A stretch of 64,000 bases of DNA from Isoetes taiwanensis (lineage: Eukaryota; Streptophyta; Lycopodiopsida; Isoetales; Isoetaceae). Position 1 is the first letter of the stretch, and each line of letters starts with the position of its first letter. The stretch is taken from positions 15,470,872 to 15,534,871 of the forward strand of contig JAJEKV010000014.1 in assembly GCA_021234155.1 (NCBI GenBank). Reading direction: 5' to 3'. The translations under genes and the position numbers were made by a program. Shown piece by piece: positions 11,652-23,582 of the stretch. A model generated the notes under the pieces. It did not search any database. It was not told the DNA's origin and worked only from the letters and a program-made list of their open reading frames with translations.

Positions 11652-11677
11652 AACAAGGTGCTGCGCACGGAGGGTTG
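11652..11677. repeat. 26-bp terminal-like signature, copy A
   Basis: A 26-bp sequence containing GGTGCTGCGCACGGAGGG is identical to 19895-19920. Flanking sequence on both sides differs, as expected for the end of a mobile element. It is paired at distance with the 14820-14960 repeat in the same way that 19895 is paired with 27165-27330. Confidence 0.6.
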
Positions 11678-11939
11678 TCATCTAATGGCCTGAGGGTGTG
11701 TTTTCTCATTTTTTTTATTTCATTGTTTGGCGTGCATGTCCAAGATCAAAAATGCTAATCAGATACTGTAGCGTAAGATTAGTACCAATATAATGTAAGA
11801 GTGTTTGAGTCATAATTTACTGTCTAGATGTGTTGTCTAATTCAAAACCAAGAGTCATGGATCCTTATTGACTTTCACGACATGCTTCATAAAGGGAAAA
11901 AAAGAAAAAAGAAAAAAAATACCACCTTTACATTCTGCT

Positions 11940-12075
11940 CTACTTAGATTTTTTTAGTATCTGTTCTTCTTACATTCTGCTGTGCTTCGATTCTAGCGAG
12001 TATCTGCTTACATTCCGCAAGTATCTTCTCTTCTTACATTCTGCCATGCTTGCATTCTGCGAGTATCTGCTTACA
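11940..12075. repeat. Imperfect tandem repeat with CTTACATTCTGC / GAGTATCTGC words
   Basis: Units containing CGAGTATCTGCTTACATTC recur three or four times with variable spacing. There is no recognised function. Confidence 0.6.
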
Positions 12076-12199
12076 TTCAGAGAGTGTTTGCCCTCTTCTT
12101 CGGTCTCAGAAGTAGCTGTTGATTCAAAGCCAAGACAACCTGTTCTGCTAACGAAAAGCAAGAATTTAAGGCATTTGCTCACAAATGGTCCCTTCCATG

Positions 12200-12660
12200 G
12201 AAAAAATTAGTGGCTAAACTTAGCTAAATGGCAAAATTTTGGCCTTGTTTGGAAAAAATTTGGCTAAACTATGGCCCTTTTTGAGCTAAAAAAAATAAAA
12301 TTTTAGCCAAGTCTATTTCACGCCCCACCTCCATTTCGTCCGACTTTAGCTAATCGCAAGAAAGTGTAACTACCAAAATTTGGAAAGTTTAGCCAAAACT
12401 TAGAAGCTTTTACGTCAAATTTTAGTGTACTTTAGCCAAATTATCCTATAGTCTTTATATTTATTATGGTCAGTTAATATTTAGGTCTTGAATTAGTGCA
12501 AAATAGTCAAAAGATAGAAGGTTTTTTCTTTTTTAAATAAAAGTTTAGCCAAACATAAGAAAGTACAGGTGGCAAAATTTAGAAAGTTTAGCTAAACATT
12601 AGAAGCTTTCACCTCAAATTTTAGCATACTTTAGCCAAGTCTATTTCACCACTTTGAATA
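12200..12660. repeat. Internally duplicated TTTAGCCAAA-rich segment
   Basis: The block from AAGAAAGTGTAACTACC (about 12358) to the TTTAGCCAAATT motif recurs, diverged, at 12556-12640. The phrase TTTAGCCAAGTCTATTTCAC occurs at about 12301 and 12629. It is AT-rich and non-coding, consistent with an old MITE-like repeat. Confidence 0.5.
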
Positions 12661-12859
12661 TAAAAGTTCCTTAATTTTTTCCCTGTCCCTTCGACGTCTT
12701 CGAAACACAAAAACAACTATAAGAGCAATCGGCCATTTTAAGGCAAGACCGGCCTTTTGGAGCAAGAGCATACTATTTCGAAGCAAGAATCAAATCCCGA
12801 AAACAAAAAATCCGACCTACATCTATAGAAAGACTTCGGTCCTATAAACCAGGATCACC

Positions 12860-13125
12860 AGACCTTCGCAAGGATCGACCATATTGTGTGGCATGACAAT
12901 ATTGTGTGGCATGATAGGTCATGAGAAACTAGATATGGTGCATCATCATGAGGTGGCCAAACGCTTCAAAGTAGTACAAAAGAGATGATTTTTTTACTAT
13001 GCATAGGTGGTTTTGCCTAGGGGGTTCGATTGTCTTCTCTAGATTTTTAGTCCCATATTACAATATTTATGATATATCTTGAACTTTACTCTTGAGTATA
13101 GTCTTTCGTCCTTGTAAGAAAGAAA
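12860..13125 (+). mobile_element. 5'-truncated LINE copy (ORF1 tail plus 3' end)
   Basis: This stretch aligns by eye with the 3' part of the LINE copy at 39909-41044. GTGGCATGACAAT resembles the other copy's GTGGCATGATAAT, AAACGCTTCAAAGTAGTACA its AAACGCCTCAAGGTGGCACA, and GGTGGTTTTGCCTAG its GGTGGTTTTGCTTAG. It ends in an AAGAAAGAAAGAG tract. It is therefore a dead fragment of the same LINE family, with only the last codons of ORF1 and the 3' untranslated region. Confidence 0.65.
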
Positions 13126-14163
13126 GAGGGGGATCAACCCGCAGAAGAGAGAAAAAAGCTTAAGGCAGACAGAATTTTGCCCAACATGATGATTTACGTG
13201 TGGGAACCTTCTTGGAAAAGAAGATCTTCAACAGGAAACTAGCAGGCGGAGACGGCGCCTGCCAGTTTTCCCTCCGAACCTTCTCCTCCCAAAAGGTTCC
13301 CTAACACAAAACTAGCATCCTCCTACAACGAAATTTCAAGCACCATCCACAAATATAAAAAACAATAACCCACACAAGCCATCGCATACTCCAAGGCTTC
13401 TAGCTCCGGTTAACCCACCGATTCAGTTCTTCTCTCCTAAACTACGAGGATTTACTGGCACTCACAAAAACTCAGGAACAATGATTTCGTCCAACACTAA
13501 GGTGGTCTTTTATACTATTCCAATTCATAAAGTTAGAAAATATCTTCCCCTTTTCTAAGATCCAATTTCCAAATTATAGGAAATATCTTCCTATTTCTAA
13601 AGATTCATGTCCAAATTATCCTGCTGTTCTTATCTATGCTATTCTAGATCCAAATATTCTTCTATTTTCGACAAATATCTTCCGTACTTTTATATAGACA
13701 CCCTAGTTTAATATTTACCAACCATTAACAATTATTTCTACAAATTAATATTCTAGCCTAGGTCCATAAGGAATAAATTATTTTCTTTCCGGACAACCCT
13801 TTTGGAGCGTCGCATGAATCATGAAGTCCTTGAAATATACAATCTATGAAATATGCAATATTCTGTCTTTACTTACATTCAATCGTGTATTGACACGTGG
13901 CATTGATTCTTTCAAGAAATGTTTAGTAGATTTTTCATTTGAACTTTCACATAATATTCCAGACATTTACCCAACATTTTGCGCATTTTCATGTAACAAA
14001 AATGTCACTTTAGATGACATCATGTGTAAACACTGCCTGCCATCCTTCTTTTCAATGATCTTAGCTACAGCTTCTTTGTCAAATCCAAGGTCGATAACAT
14101 AATTCGATTTGGGCTTTACATTATTTCCAACTGTCATGCTCGACTCTAGCAAGCAATTGCCTG
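13126..14163. other. No supported gene
   Basis: A minus frame and a plus frame overlap at 13821-14152. Neither has recognisable motifs. The rest is AT-rich. Confidence 0.35.
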
Positions 14164-14529
14164 GTGGTGCCGTGCAGAAATCTGGCGAGGAAAGGTCACA
14201 GAAGGAGCCGTGCAGAAATCCGGCCAGGAGTAGTTACAGAAGGAAATTTCTTTGATTGCAGCTTTGAGGAAATCGATTGCAGAGCAGAGGCAGATCTGAC
14301 AGAATCTGGATTTAGCAGATTAGACAAATCCGAGATTGGTGTTGTGCAGAGAAACTCGAAAGTGGAGCTTGATCTAGAAACCGGGTTGCAGAGCGTTTAT
14401 TCTTCCGCTGGAGCTGCAGACTCTGCAAGAAAGAACGAGATTAAAGAAAACCATTCTGCATGCGTAAAGTTAGGGGGGAGGATATTTCGCCATATTTCAA
14501 GCGATCTTAAAACAGATAATCTGCTGTAG
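14164..14529 (+). other. Unrecognised 121-codon open frame
   Basis: The frame is open for 121 codons, with protein-like composition (for example CSFEEIDCRAEADLTESGF), but I do not recognise it. Its 5' part lies on a tandem duplication of about 36 bp, two blocks starting GCCGTGCAGAAATC at about 14168 and 14209. No splice sites, promoter or partner exons could be assigned. It lies inside the stretch bounded by the copy A terminal signatures and could be captured coding sequence or chance. Confidence 0.25.
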
Positions 14530-14657
14530 CTGGCTTCCTCTCCTCCGACGCTGACTTCATCTCCTCCGGTGCTGTCTGATAACGGAGTAATCAGAGTTGT
14601 GTGGCTACGATGGCGCCACGTGGCAGGAAATATCCTCCCCCCTTAACTTTACGTTAG

Positions 14658-14742
14658 AAAATGTTCGCCCGCAGGCCCTTAGGCTCGCCCTGCCGGGCTC
14701 GCCAGGTCCTTACCCCGCGTAAGGGTGCGGGCGAACATTATC
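14658..14742. repeat. Short inverted repeat AATGTTCGCCCGCA / TGCGGGCGAACATT
   Basis: A perfect 14-bp inverted pair flanks roughly 55 bp of GC-rich sequence (TCGCCCTGCCGGGCTCGCC). This can form a hairpin and is much more GC-rich than its surroundings. It could be a tiny fold-back insertion. Confidence 0.6.
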
Positions 14743-14814
14743 TCTAACAAAGTGGGAAGAAGCAGCATGTGTAGCGCGCGTTTGCCTTGGAGGCTCTCTA
14801 TATTGCCAATTATC

Positions 14815-14965
14815 TCGGTTCAAACATCAGCGGCCCACAACGCCAGGTGACCGCCAGTTTACAGGGACCAACAAGTTTGGAGCAGTGACCAACATATCCT
14901 AGGTATATTTCAGCATATACCTAGAATATGCCACAAACTCACGTAAGCGAGAGTTTGCCGGCAAC
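14815..14965. repeat. Dispersed repeat shared with 27165-27330 (copy A)
   Basis: The sequence runs from GACCGCCAGTTTAC through AGCATATACCTAGAATATGC to TTTGCCGGCAAC. The same series of blocks is found at 27190-27330 in the same orientation. It contains an internal palindrome built on CTAGGTATAT / ATATACCTAG. It may be the end of a mobile element or a shared upstream sequence; here it lies 150 bp before the ACR3 start. Confidence 0.6.
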
Positions 14966-15035
14966 AAAAAAAAACTATCTGCATTACGTGCGTTCGAGAG
15001 CCTATAGAAGGTTCCTAGAGGACCTCGTATTTCTA

Positions 15036-15049
15036 ACGTGGCACGTCAC
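15036..15049 (+). promoter_or_regulatory. ACGTG-core motifs upstream of ACR3
   Basis: ACGTGGCACGTCAC, about 60 bp before the ACR3 start codon, contains two ACGT cores of the type bound by plant bZIP factors. Function is inferred from the motif only. Confidence 0.3.
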
Positions 15050-15109
15050 ATCTCAATTTAGTCGGAGGTTGGTCAAAATATAGCCCGAGTTTTTCGTTCG
15101 CTGCAATCC

Positions 15110-17563
15110 ATGGCGACGCTGGAACTACAAAATATTGAAGCTGGCCTTGAGGGTGTGGAAGACAGTGGCGTGGAAGTGTTGTGCAAAGCTCTGGAGAAAG
15201 AATCTTTTCTTGGTTCATTGAATGTAAAGAGTGGAGAATTAGGGGGATTAAGATGTAGATTTGTTAATGGGGGATCCATAATGGTTGATGCCGTAACATC
15301 CGAGGATGATCCGCATGCTGCGAAATGCAAATGTGATCGCCAGGTATTTAGAACTTAAAACTTGGTAAAAAAGTTTCCTTCAGTTCTACAATCTGGTTTG
15401 TGCATTCATTTAGGGCATGACTAAATTTCGTTTCTTTTCATTTCGTTTTTCATTTCATTTTCATTTCATTTCATTCATATCTATCTTTCATTTCAGTTAG
15501 ATGCATAAGTATAACATTCGCTTGCAGCAAGCAGAAATAGCAGATAACTCTACTGAGAAGCTTTCCTTTCCGTTGGATTTAGTGCCGGTTCCAACTGTTT
15601 CTCAGGGCAATTTTTTAGAAAATGAGTACAGCTGCATCCATCCTAATAGGAGCATAGATACCATCATGGTCTATTCCATAGTTTTGCGCGAGGCCTTTGG
15701 CCACAAGCCTAAATATGTTCTTGCTGATTGATGTAAAACTATGAAACCAGTAAACAACTTTCCTTCTGGCTCACACACATAGTCGGCCCATTCTTCCAGT
15801 CATATCCCATGTAGGAGTAGGCACAGAAGCAGAAAAAAGATGGGAGCGCATCTTGCGGTAAAAGATGGAGTGCTATATATAATGGCTTCAGTCCACAAGT
15901 TAATGATCCTCCTGATCAAAAAACAGCCTTTGGGATCTGTTGTTAATGGCCTTCTTACTGACCTTTTTTCTGGGAGCACAGATGGAATGATTATGATCTA
16001 CCTGGCACGTATTTTATTTTGTAGATAATGTATATTTGACCTTCTTCTTGCTGACATTTTGCTGGGAGCACAGATGGCATGACTATGATCTACCAATAAT
16101 ATCTGTCACATCTTTTTAAATATCTCCTTGGAAAATACTGATTTTTTGAAAGGATATATCTCCTTGAAATTCTTGATTTTTAGAAGGAATGATGGAACTA
16201 GGACTGTTATGGCAAGGTGGAAATACTGCAACTAAAAGACATACTGATTGTACAGCAGAGTGCCAATTCAAGCTCTGGAATGGCCCTAATGTACGTTCTT
16301 ATGAAAATAACCATGGCTAATTTGCAGCTACATCTTTTGGTTGCAGATACTACAGGATGAAGGAAATACAGTCCATATTGTATTGCCGAATGGAGAGCAA
16401 GTTGCATGTGAAGTGATAATGCCTTCTGAAAAGCATGTTACTGGTAAGGCGCCTTTTATTTGACCCATAAACTAGGTTATAATCAAATAGAAGCCGTAAA
16501 GTAATCAGTTCACCTAATTGTTCATACAGGTGGAGTTTATAAGAAGTTGTCATTCTTAGATCGCTATCTCTTTGTCTGGATATTATTGGTTATGGTGTTC
16601 GCCGTTTTGTTGGGGTACTATGTCCCAGGGATAAAGAAATCTTTCCAGGTTGTTGAAATTGCATCTGTTTCTCTCCCCATAGCTTTTGGTTTATGGGTGA
16701 TGATGTATCCTGTGCTATGTAAAGTGCAATATGAACTGCTTGGAAGAATGCTGAAAGATCGTCAGCTAGTAAAAACTTTACTGCTAAGCACTTTTCTTAA
16801 TTGGATAGTTGGTCCTGCAGTAATGACAGCCATAGCATGGGCAACATTACCAGATTTACCACATTATCGTACTGGGGTAATAATTGTTGGAATTGCAAGA
16901 TGCATAGCTATGGTACTTATCTGGAACGAACTTGCAATGGGGGACAGCCAGCTATGTGCAGTGTTGGTTGCGATCAACTCTGTTTTGCAAATTATATTGT
17001 TTAGTCCATTGACCTTGTTCTATCTCAAGGTAGTTTCAAGGGGGAATGGTCTAGATATTAGTATCTGGATTGTTGCAAAGAGTGTCCTAGTGTTCTTGGG
17101 AATACCTTTAGCAGCTGGAGTGGTTACAAGGTACGGTATGCGATATACTGTTGGTCGAAAATTTTATGATACCAAGTTTATTCCATTCATTGGGCCATGG
17201 GCGCTTATTGGGCTTTTGTATACAATCTTTGTAATGTTTGCTGTACAAGCACATCACATCATTTCTACTTTCAGCAAGGTTGTTCGAGTTGCTGTCCCAC
17301 TCGTGGTTTATTTCGGGGTGATATTTTCTTCCTCAGTTGGGATTTGTCTGTCCCTCAAAATGCCATATGCGCAAACCGTGACTCAGTCGTTCACTGCAGC
17401 AGGCAATAATTTTGAATTGGCAATTGCTGTTGCAGTTGGAGTGTTTGGCATAGATTCAGAAGAAGCTCTTGCAGCGACTATTGGCCCATTGATCGAAGTT
17501 CCAGTACTGTTGTCCCTGGTTTATGTGATGCTTTTCCTCCGGGGAAAGTATTTTAAGTCATAA
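15110..17563 (+). CDS. ACR3: ACR3-type arsenite efflux permease
   Basis: The preferred model joins 15110-15343, 16347-16443 and 16530-17563, giving 454 residues. The borders are CAG/GTATTT, TTGCAG/ATA, CTG/GTAAGG and ACAG/GTG, all in phase. The last exon holds the full hydrophobic permease core of about ten membrane segments, starting KKLSFLDRYLFVWILLV. It has the conserved GIARCIAMVLIWNELA with the family's essential Cys (residue 235 here), AAVLVAINS-like and FTAAGNNFELAIAVA with the functional Glu (406), and it ends IGPLIEVPVLLSLVYVMLFL. Known ACR3 proteins export arsenite using the proton gradient, at the plasma or vacuolar membrane. The roughly 110-residue soluble N-terminal extension is unusual and not recognised. 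An alternative extra exon near 15531-15731 would add an in-frame stop, so it was left out. The core is intact and probably functional. Confidence 0.9.
15436..15497 (+). repeat. TTCAT/CATTT microsatellite in ACR3 intron 1
   Basis: An imperfect run of TTCATTT and CATTTCATTT units lies within intron 1 of ACR3. It is pyrimidine-rich and non-coding. Confidence 0.75.
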
Positions 17564-17798
17564 ATTTACAGCATGCCAACAACTTTAATCAGGCAATGTC
17601 GGTTTTACAAGCAAGGACATAAATTCTTGTAGTTGTATTTTACTGGGCATATCTGCAGGTTAAGAGGCGTGTACAGTAATAATAACTAGCAGAACTGCAG
17701 GGTTGCTTCTTAAGGTCTTTTTTTGTTATGTCAGGGCGTACCAATATGCCTGAGAAGGCTTGAATTCCATTGAGCAATAATACGGAGATTTAAGAATT
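17564..17798 (+). other. ACR3 3' flank
   Basis: AT-rich sequence expected to contain the ACR3 3' untranslated region and polyadenylation signals. No single AATAAA-type signal was decisive. Confidence 0.35.
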
Positions 17799-17945
17799 GC
17801 ATTGTTGTTGGTCAACATTGTTCAATGTTTTTAGTCTTGATGTGTATACGGCATACATTGGTATTGTTGGCTAGGTGCAATGGACTTGTACCTTATTGTG
17901 TTTGGTATAGGAATTTTTTGACCTTTAACATATGAATAGAGTGTG
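17799..17945 (+). repeat. About 145-bp direct repeat, copy 1
   Basis: From GTTGTTGGTCAACATTG to TGAATAGAGTGT. It recurs nearly identically at 18156-18304, about 0.36 kb downstream in the same orientation, indicating a recent local duplication. Confidence 0.8.
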
Positions 17946-18155
17946 CACTGTGAGATTTAGCAAAAGGCGAAAGACCAACAATAGTTCACAAGGCGAATCT
18001 TAATCAAAGGCCAAAATTATGGTAAATTATAGTACATTGATGTAGAGTATTTTCTAGGCACATTCAATAGTTGGAAATTGCAATGTTTAAAATGGTTATT
18101 AAGTCAAGAAAATGCTAGTGCATATGGTTCATTTAGATGATGGGTAGAAAGAAGG

Positions 18156-18304
18156 GCATTTGTTGTTGGCCAACATTGTTCAATGTTTTTAGTCTTCATG
18201 TGTATAGGATATACATTGGTATTGTTGGCTAGGTGCAATGGACTTGTAGCTTATTGTGTTTGGTATAGGAATTTTTTGACCTTTAACATAAAAATAGAGT
18301 GTCT
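18156..18304 (+). repeat. About 145-bp direct repeat, copy 2
   Basis: Second copy of 17799-17945, differing by a handful of substitutions. No coding content is recognised. Confidence 0.8.
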
Positions 18305-18347
18305 GTAGCCTGAATTAAAAGGCGAATAAGGTTGTCTCAATGATCTT

Positions 18348-18485
18348 GAGAGTGTATATATAATTAGACATCTATATCAATTTTGATCTTACATTGTATA
18401 CATAAACCATGAGCGTGAGAGTGTATATATAATTAGACATCTATATCAATTTTGATCTTACATTGTATACATAAACCATGAGCGG
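18348..18485 (+). repeat. Perfect or near-perfect 69-bp tandem duplication
   Basis: A unit beginning GAGAGTGTATATATAATTAG and ending ACATAAACCATGAGC is present twice head to tail, at 18348-18416 and 18417-18485. I see no difference between copies until the end, so the duplication is young. Confidence 0.9.
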
Positions 18486-19894
18486 AATCTTTACATTAGT
18501 GAATATAGGTTCTCCACAAAATGCACCCAGGCCTAAAAGCCACCCAAAACAGACTTTATGTGGAATGCACCTTGAACCTGTATAGAGTCAACAAGATGAT
18601 GTTTGATCCGCAATATCATTTTCAACTTAACCTTTTTCATAACGACTTCTAGATTCTCATAAGGAACAGATTGAAAGAGCCAAGGTCTGTGATATCATTT
18701 TAACAGTATTGTCCTTGCTGCCCAACGACCATAGAGCTGGTCTTATAGCAATGAATTGCAGGTGTATGACCTTTACATGTGAATGCATCAATTCAGCCCG
18801 ATATTCCATATCTTCAGATTTGTATCAGAAGCAAATGGAAGTCCACGGAGATGGCTCATCTCTCACAATGTTACATTACTACCAAAGCTCATCTGATTTG
18901 AAAACCAGAATGCATGAACATTGACCAGCATATGAAAATGCTTCTGAGTTCGGATATAATATGGGAGGATACCAAACCCAAATCTACTGTTTCTACACGT
19001 GATTCAAGCCTCAAAGTATCGTTGCAGAGCTTATGCAAGTCTCATTAACTATTACATTCAAACAATGATGATTCCAAGGGTTTGTCATAACACTCTTTAG
19101 AAAGAAAGAAATAGCCTTTTCTGTTAAAAGAGTGCATCTTATTTTCGCCCATGTTGGACAAGTCCTTAGTGGTTCTGAAAATGAAGCCAATATACACTCA
19201 CTATGTGCCAGATATAGGGGATTTTTTGACACAACAAGATGAATCAAACTATTCATTGCTTCTCCTCAAGCATAAGGCTATATTCTTGCTTTGAGGCACC
19301 TTGAACCACGGCAGCAATCCCCATACATCAAGCAGAAAGCTTCTGCCAAGATGTGTCATGGAATCATAGAAGCTTCAAGACTGGGGCGTTTGTCGGATAT
19401 GCCACTTGGCAAGTCCGTAAAAGCATCTGGAGATAAACTTGCAATCCGACTCTTCAGGTTGCTGTATGCACAAATGTGTTATATCTGAACTTTACGATGG
19501 CTGGCTAGAAATTAAGCATTACACATACCGTAGGCACTGGAATATGTGATCCAAATCCACTTTCATCGACCGTAATAGCTTAGTGTTCATGGAAAAGTCA
19601 TTAGAAACAGCTAAAAAACTGTGTTCTGAGAAGTCATTGAAATGTGCAAGCACTACATTGCTATCTTTAGTCTTCCCAATCTATAATAACAAATGTCAAT
19701 AAGATCAATCACAAAAGCTGCTAGTTAATCCTTTGAAGAATAAGTATCATGCTTACATGAGAAGCTGAAGTTGCTTAAGGTCTTCTACATCTTTTTTTTC
19801 CAACATATTTTCAAGAAGAGATGACGATGCTTTTGCAGCTTCAACTATTTGATGTTCAACTTTTGGATCTAAAGCCATCTATGGAGATAAGATA
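18486..19894. other. No supported gene
   Basis: Short open frames on both strands (for example plus 18709-18924, minus 19011-19256) have no recognisable motifs. I see nothing else definite. Confidence 0.35.
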
Positions 19895-19929
19895 AACAAG
19901 GTGCTGCGCACGGAGGGTTGCCCTCCGTG
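19895..19929. repeat. Terminal-like signature copy B with perfect 9-bp hairpin
   Basis: The 26-bp block identical to 11652-11677 is followed here by CCCTCCGTG, making a perfect hairpin CACGGAGGG-TTG-CCCTCCGTG at 19909-19929. A terminal hairpin is typical of Helitron 3' ends, but a canonical CTRR terminus is not clear in either orientation. Confidence 0.55.
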
Positions 19930-22648
19930 ACCCTAGAGTGAAATGGCTTAAATCACACTTCAAAGTCATGTTTTCGAGCAAGCATTTTCTTTCCTCTTAG
20001 CACCTTCTGGGTTCACACCATGGCTTTCAAGTTGAAAATTTTCCAAATGATCAGCAACGGTGTTTGGCAGGCCAGCAAAAGAAAGGAAATCTAACTAGGG
20101 GAATTTGGAAAAGATGGCTAGGGGATTTGAAAAAAAGGCTGGGGGGACTCGTACGTCCACCTTGGCCACAAAATACACTTCAACCCCTAGAGATAATAAA
20201 CTATATGGAAACCTAACCTTGATCAAAAAGGAAAACCTTACTTTTTAAAGTGTAATCACGAAGAAAGCGGGTGGCGGCAATAAGGCATCAACGGACATAA
20301 TGGGGGGTAGGTGGATACGTGGACCAATGGGAGGAGTGTCAGACTGTCGACTCCACCTGTTGTTGACTGCCCACACGCAAAAATGATGGCTCTCTGGCAG
20401 TACGAGTCTGAGACATGCAGAACTGTCTCTTTCCGACATTCTGGGCCGTTCTCGATCCAGAGGCCTTATGAACTTATCTTTTCCTTACCTGCCGCTCCAT
20501 AGCCATGGCGACGCTCCCATTCCGGTGATCCAGAACCGAGGTTGCAGCTATGGTGCTATCTCCGGCCCCCATTCCTTTGCATGCAGACTGCATGCCTTTC
20601 ATTCCATGTCTATTTGCATGCGTTTCAACTTTGCATGTCTGTTTGCATGCCTCAGTATAAAAGCATAGACCTTAGATCCGGCCTGGATTTCCAAAAGAGA
20701 TAATGCTCAAGCTGCGGGCGATGGAGTTCGGCTCTTGAAAGCTAGGTAGGGGCATTTTTATGTTGATCATATCATGAGCAGGTCTCTAAAAAACTCTTTC
20801 TATTAAACAGGTAATCAGGGGGCTCCATAATCGGCTACGTTTACCAGCAGGATCGATGCACAAGAATCACCAGCTCTGGATTCGAAGCCATGGTTGAGCC
20901 GATCACCCCAACTAAGCACAAACTCATTCGATTTTTCCTTTTAGACATGTCTGGCTACACGAAACTAATCCGGCATTCTTCTTCTTGTCCATGCAGTTGA
21001 GGCTTCATTTCCGGTCAGGGGCTTCATAAACGGCAGTGAGCTGGTCTCCGTAGCTATAGATTTGAGGCTTAGTTTTCCGCCAGGCATTCCGACATGAAAG
21101 ATGAGTGGTATCATATATTGCTACCGCCCCTTTTGCCTTCTTACTAACTGTGATTATCAAAACAGAGAGAATACACTGTGGGCGATGGATCTCGGAACTC
21201 ACAGATCACAGTTTGTGGGTCCCCTACATTCATGTACAAGCCCGTCCACAAGTGCCCCTCGATTGAGTTGTGTATGCAACTGAGTAGTTTAATGTTGTAG
21301 AAATGCCTGTATATGTTTTATATCATCCCTTCGGGATTTTACAAATTTAATGTCCTTGGTGAAATAGTGCAAAACATAAAGCATCTTCTAATTTTTCGCT
21401 TTTACAAATCCCCTCATAAGTTTCTTATTTCACTTAGGGCCCTAGTGCCCTTGCATCTAGTGATAATGATTCCGATGTGAATTTTTTTTGTTCTTAGACA
21501 ACAAAAGGTCTTCTTGTACAACACTCTTTGTTGTGCTAAAATATAGAGTCTGGGGGCATTTCGTGGATTATGAAATACTAAAGAGTATTTGACACAAGTA
21601 CACTTGTCCTAGACGTGGACTTTGACCAAGGGCATCAAATAAATTTTCAAAACTTAAGCTATATAGATAAAGTTTCTTTTACATCATACTATAAGGCAGC
21701 ATCCAATAGGGACAATAGGGACATATGAGGTCCACTAAATGTCCCAAGAGTGTCTTGAACATATGAGTTGCATTAAATGTTCTAAGAGACCAAACCACAG
21801 GAAGAGTAAATAATGAAAAAGTGTAAACCTTAGATATATCAAACTTAAGGATATAAAGTGAAAAACACAACAAACCAAATGCATCTATTTCATCGTAATG
21901 AGTTTTCCAAGTAATGAGATGCACCTAGTGCACATCTCAATCTGATATTTATACTTTATCGTACTAGGTTGTTCACCACACATGTAATAGCCTGAAAATT
22001 CCAGAACATTCACCTCAAGAAAGAAGTTACAATTGTGGTGGACAAGATTGTGGCATGGAAGGCTCCAAGGATCCACCCATTAAAGGCATCCATATGAATG
22101 ATCATCCAACTCCAAACAAATCCTTATAAAATCAGTGGCACAAAGCAACCCCAAAAAAACCAAAAAACAATGGCCCTTCTACATGCTCATGCTCAGTATG
22201 GCATCAATTTTTCCCCATGTGTTTGATGGGTAATTTGTATACTCATTCCAGCTTTGGTTTGTGTTGCCTATCCGATCACAAAAAAGACGAATATAGATGG
22301 GGCAAAAAGAAAATTAGATTGAAAAAACGAAATATTTGATAGGAACAAGCCACCCTTTTTTTTCTTATGGACCTAGAGAAAGCCTAATTTACAGCACAAG
22401 AGCCTCTTCTCTTTAAAGAAGCTCGTCCAATAAAATCAGTGTCACAGCCATTTCATATAATAAAAATTACCATCCTCTACAAACACAATGGACTTTTGCC
22501 GAAAAGGCCATGTAGTCATTTGATCTAGTAAAAAAATAGTATCAACATATGAGCCAACAAGAAAGAACTAATAGTATTTACTTACTTTCTACTGTTAGAA
22601 AAAATTGAAACATATGCCTAGACAAATAAACGAACCAATAAATATACC
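19930..22648. other. No supported gene; GCATGC-rich patch
   Basis: Several short open frames are present without recognisable features. Around 20576-20650 the word TTGCATGC or TGCATGC recurs five times. Otherwise I see nothing definite. Confidence 0.35.
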
Positions 22649-23017
22649 TTAATGCATATGAGCTATTTGCGGCAGACATAATGAACTCCTTAGATGCCGT
22701 TTCATTCTTCTGCAAACAAACACAAGAGTCTTGAACTTCATTATCTGAGCAGTTCTATATACTTGTCTAACTAAAGCATTAGCAATAGAACCTGCGACTC
22801 GTAGTAAACTCCTGCATATAGGACTACATAAATTAATTATGTCCATTGTCCACTGCAAAGTCGGACAGTAAGTCCTGATTTTCCATGAAAAATTTAGCTT
22901 TAGTTCCGATCTTGGCAAACATAATATGCGAAAATACATTGAACTTATGTTTTCAGGATTCCCACCTATTTTAAACAGTTCGTGTGTCTTCCTCATTACC
23001 AATCTATTGTCAGTGCC
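22649..23017 (-). other. Possible unrecognised exon
   Basis: On the minus strand a good acceptor (GGTTTGCAG) ends at 23018 and opens a frame of about 120 codons beginning VGTDNRLVMRKTHELFKIGG. I do not recognise the product. It lies on the same strand as, and downstream of, the ECD/SOG1/H+-ATPase chimera, so it may be another captured piece or a non-coding frame. Confidence 0.25.
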
Positions 23018-23582
23018 CACCTGCAAACCAAATTGTTCAACCGAGCCTGCAATTAAATAGAGAAGCTAAAGAAGCCTCTCTGAAGTAATGTTCGTTGCAT
23101 CCTTCACATAATTCTCCTAAAGATTATCAAAATGCAATATTACAAATTTTTAAGGCTAATGGGGATCAAAAAGATTCTGAGATGCTGTCAATTATTACAA
23201 GACATTGCAACCAACTAAAGAACTATAGCACATTATTTCTCCCACTGTTTAACTCAATTTACATTAACTAGGCCTACAGGCAGGAGCTTTTCCTCTCTCC
23301 CGAGCATCCAATCATTCTTTATTTTAAAGCATCAAATCACTCATGGCGAGGGTTTGTAGGCTAATGACTAGTTGTACAACGACCTCTTACATGGAGAGTG
23401 TCCTTTGATTGACGGTCATAAACCCAGCACAATGCTTATCAATTCAAAATCAAATAATGGACAAAGTGGTGAAACAAATGCTTCGTTTTGTGGTTTATCC
23501 ACAATTTCGTCATATGGTGTAAGATTGTTGAATAGCTATGTCATCCAAACCTTTCAACTTTGCGACCACATCAACATGTGCT

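Noticed and set aside
15501-15731. Extra ACR3 exon with frame ending KPKYVLAD
   Set aside because: It has a good acceptor and is in frame with exon 1, but it runs to a stop and no convincing donor was found. Joining exon 1 directly to 16347 keeps the reading frame. It could still be an alternative isoform.
19895-19929. Definite Helitron terminus
   Set aside because: The hairpin is perfect, but the expected CTRR end and the 5' TC end were not found, so I report it only as a terminal-like signature.
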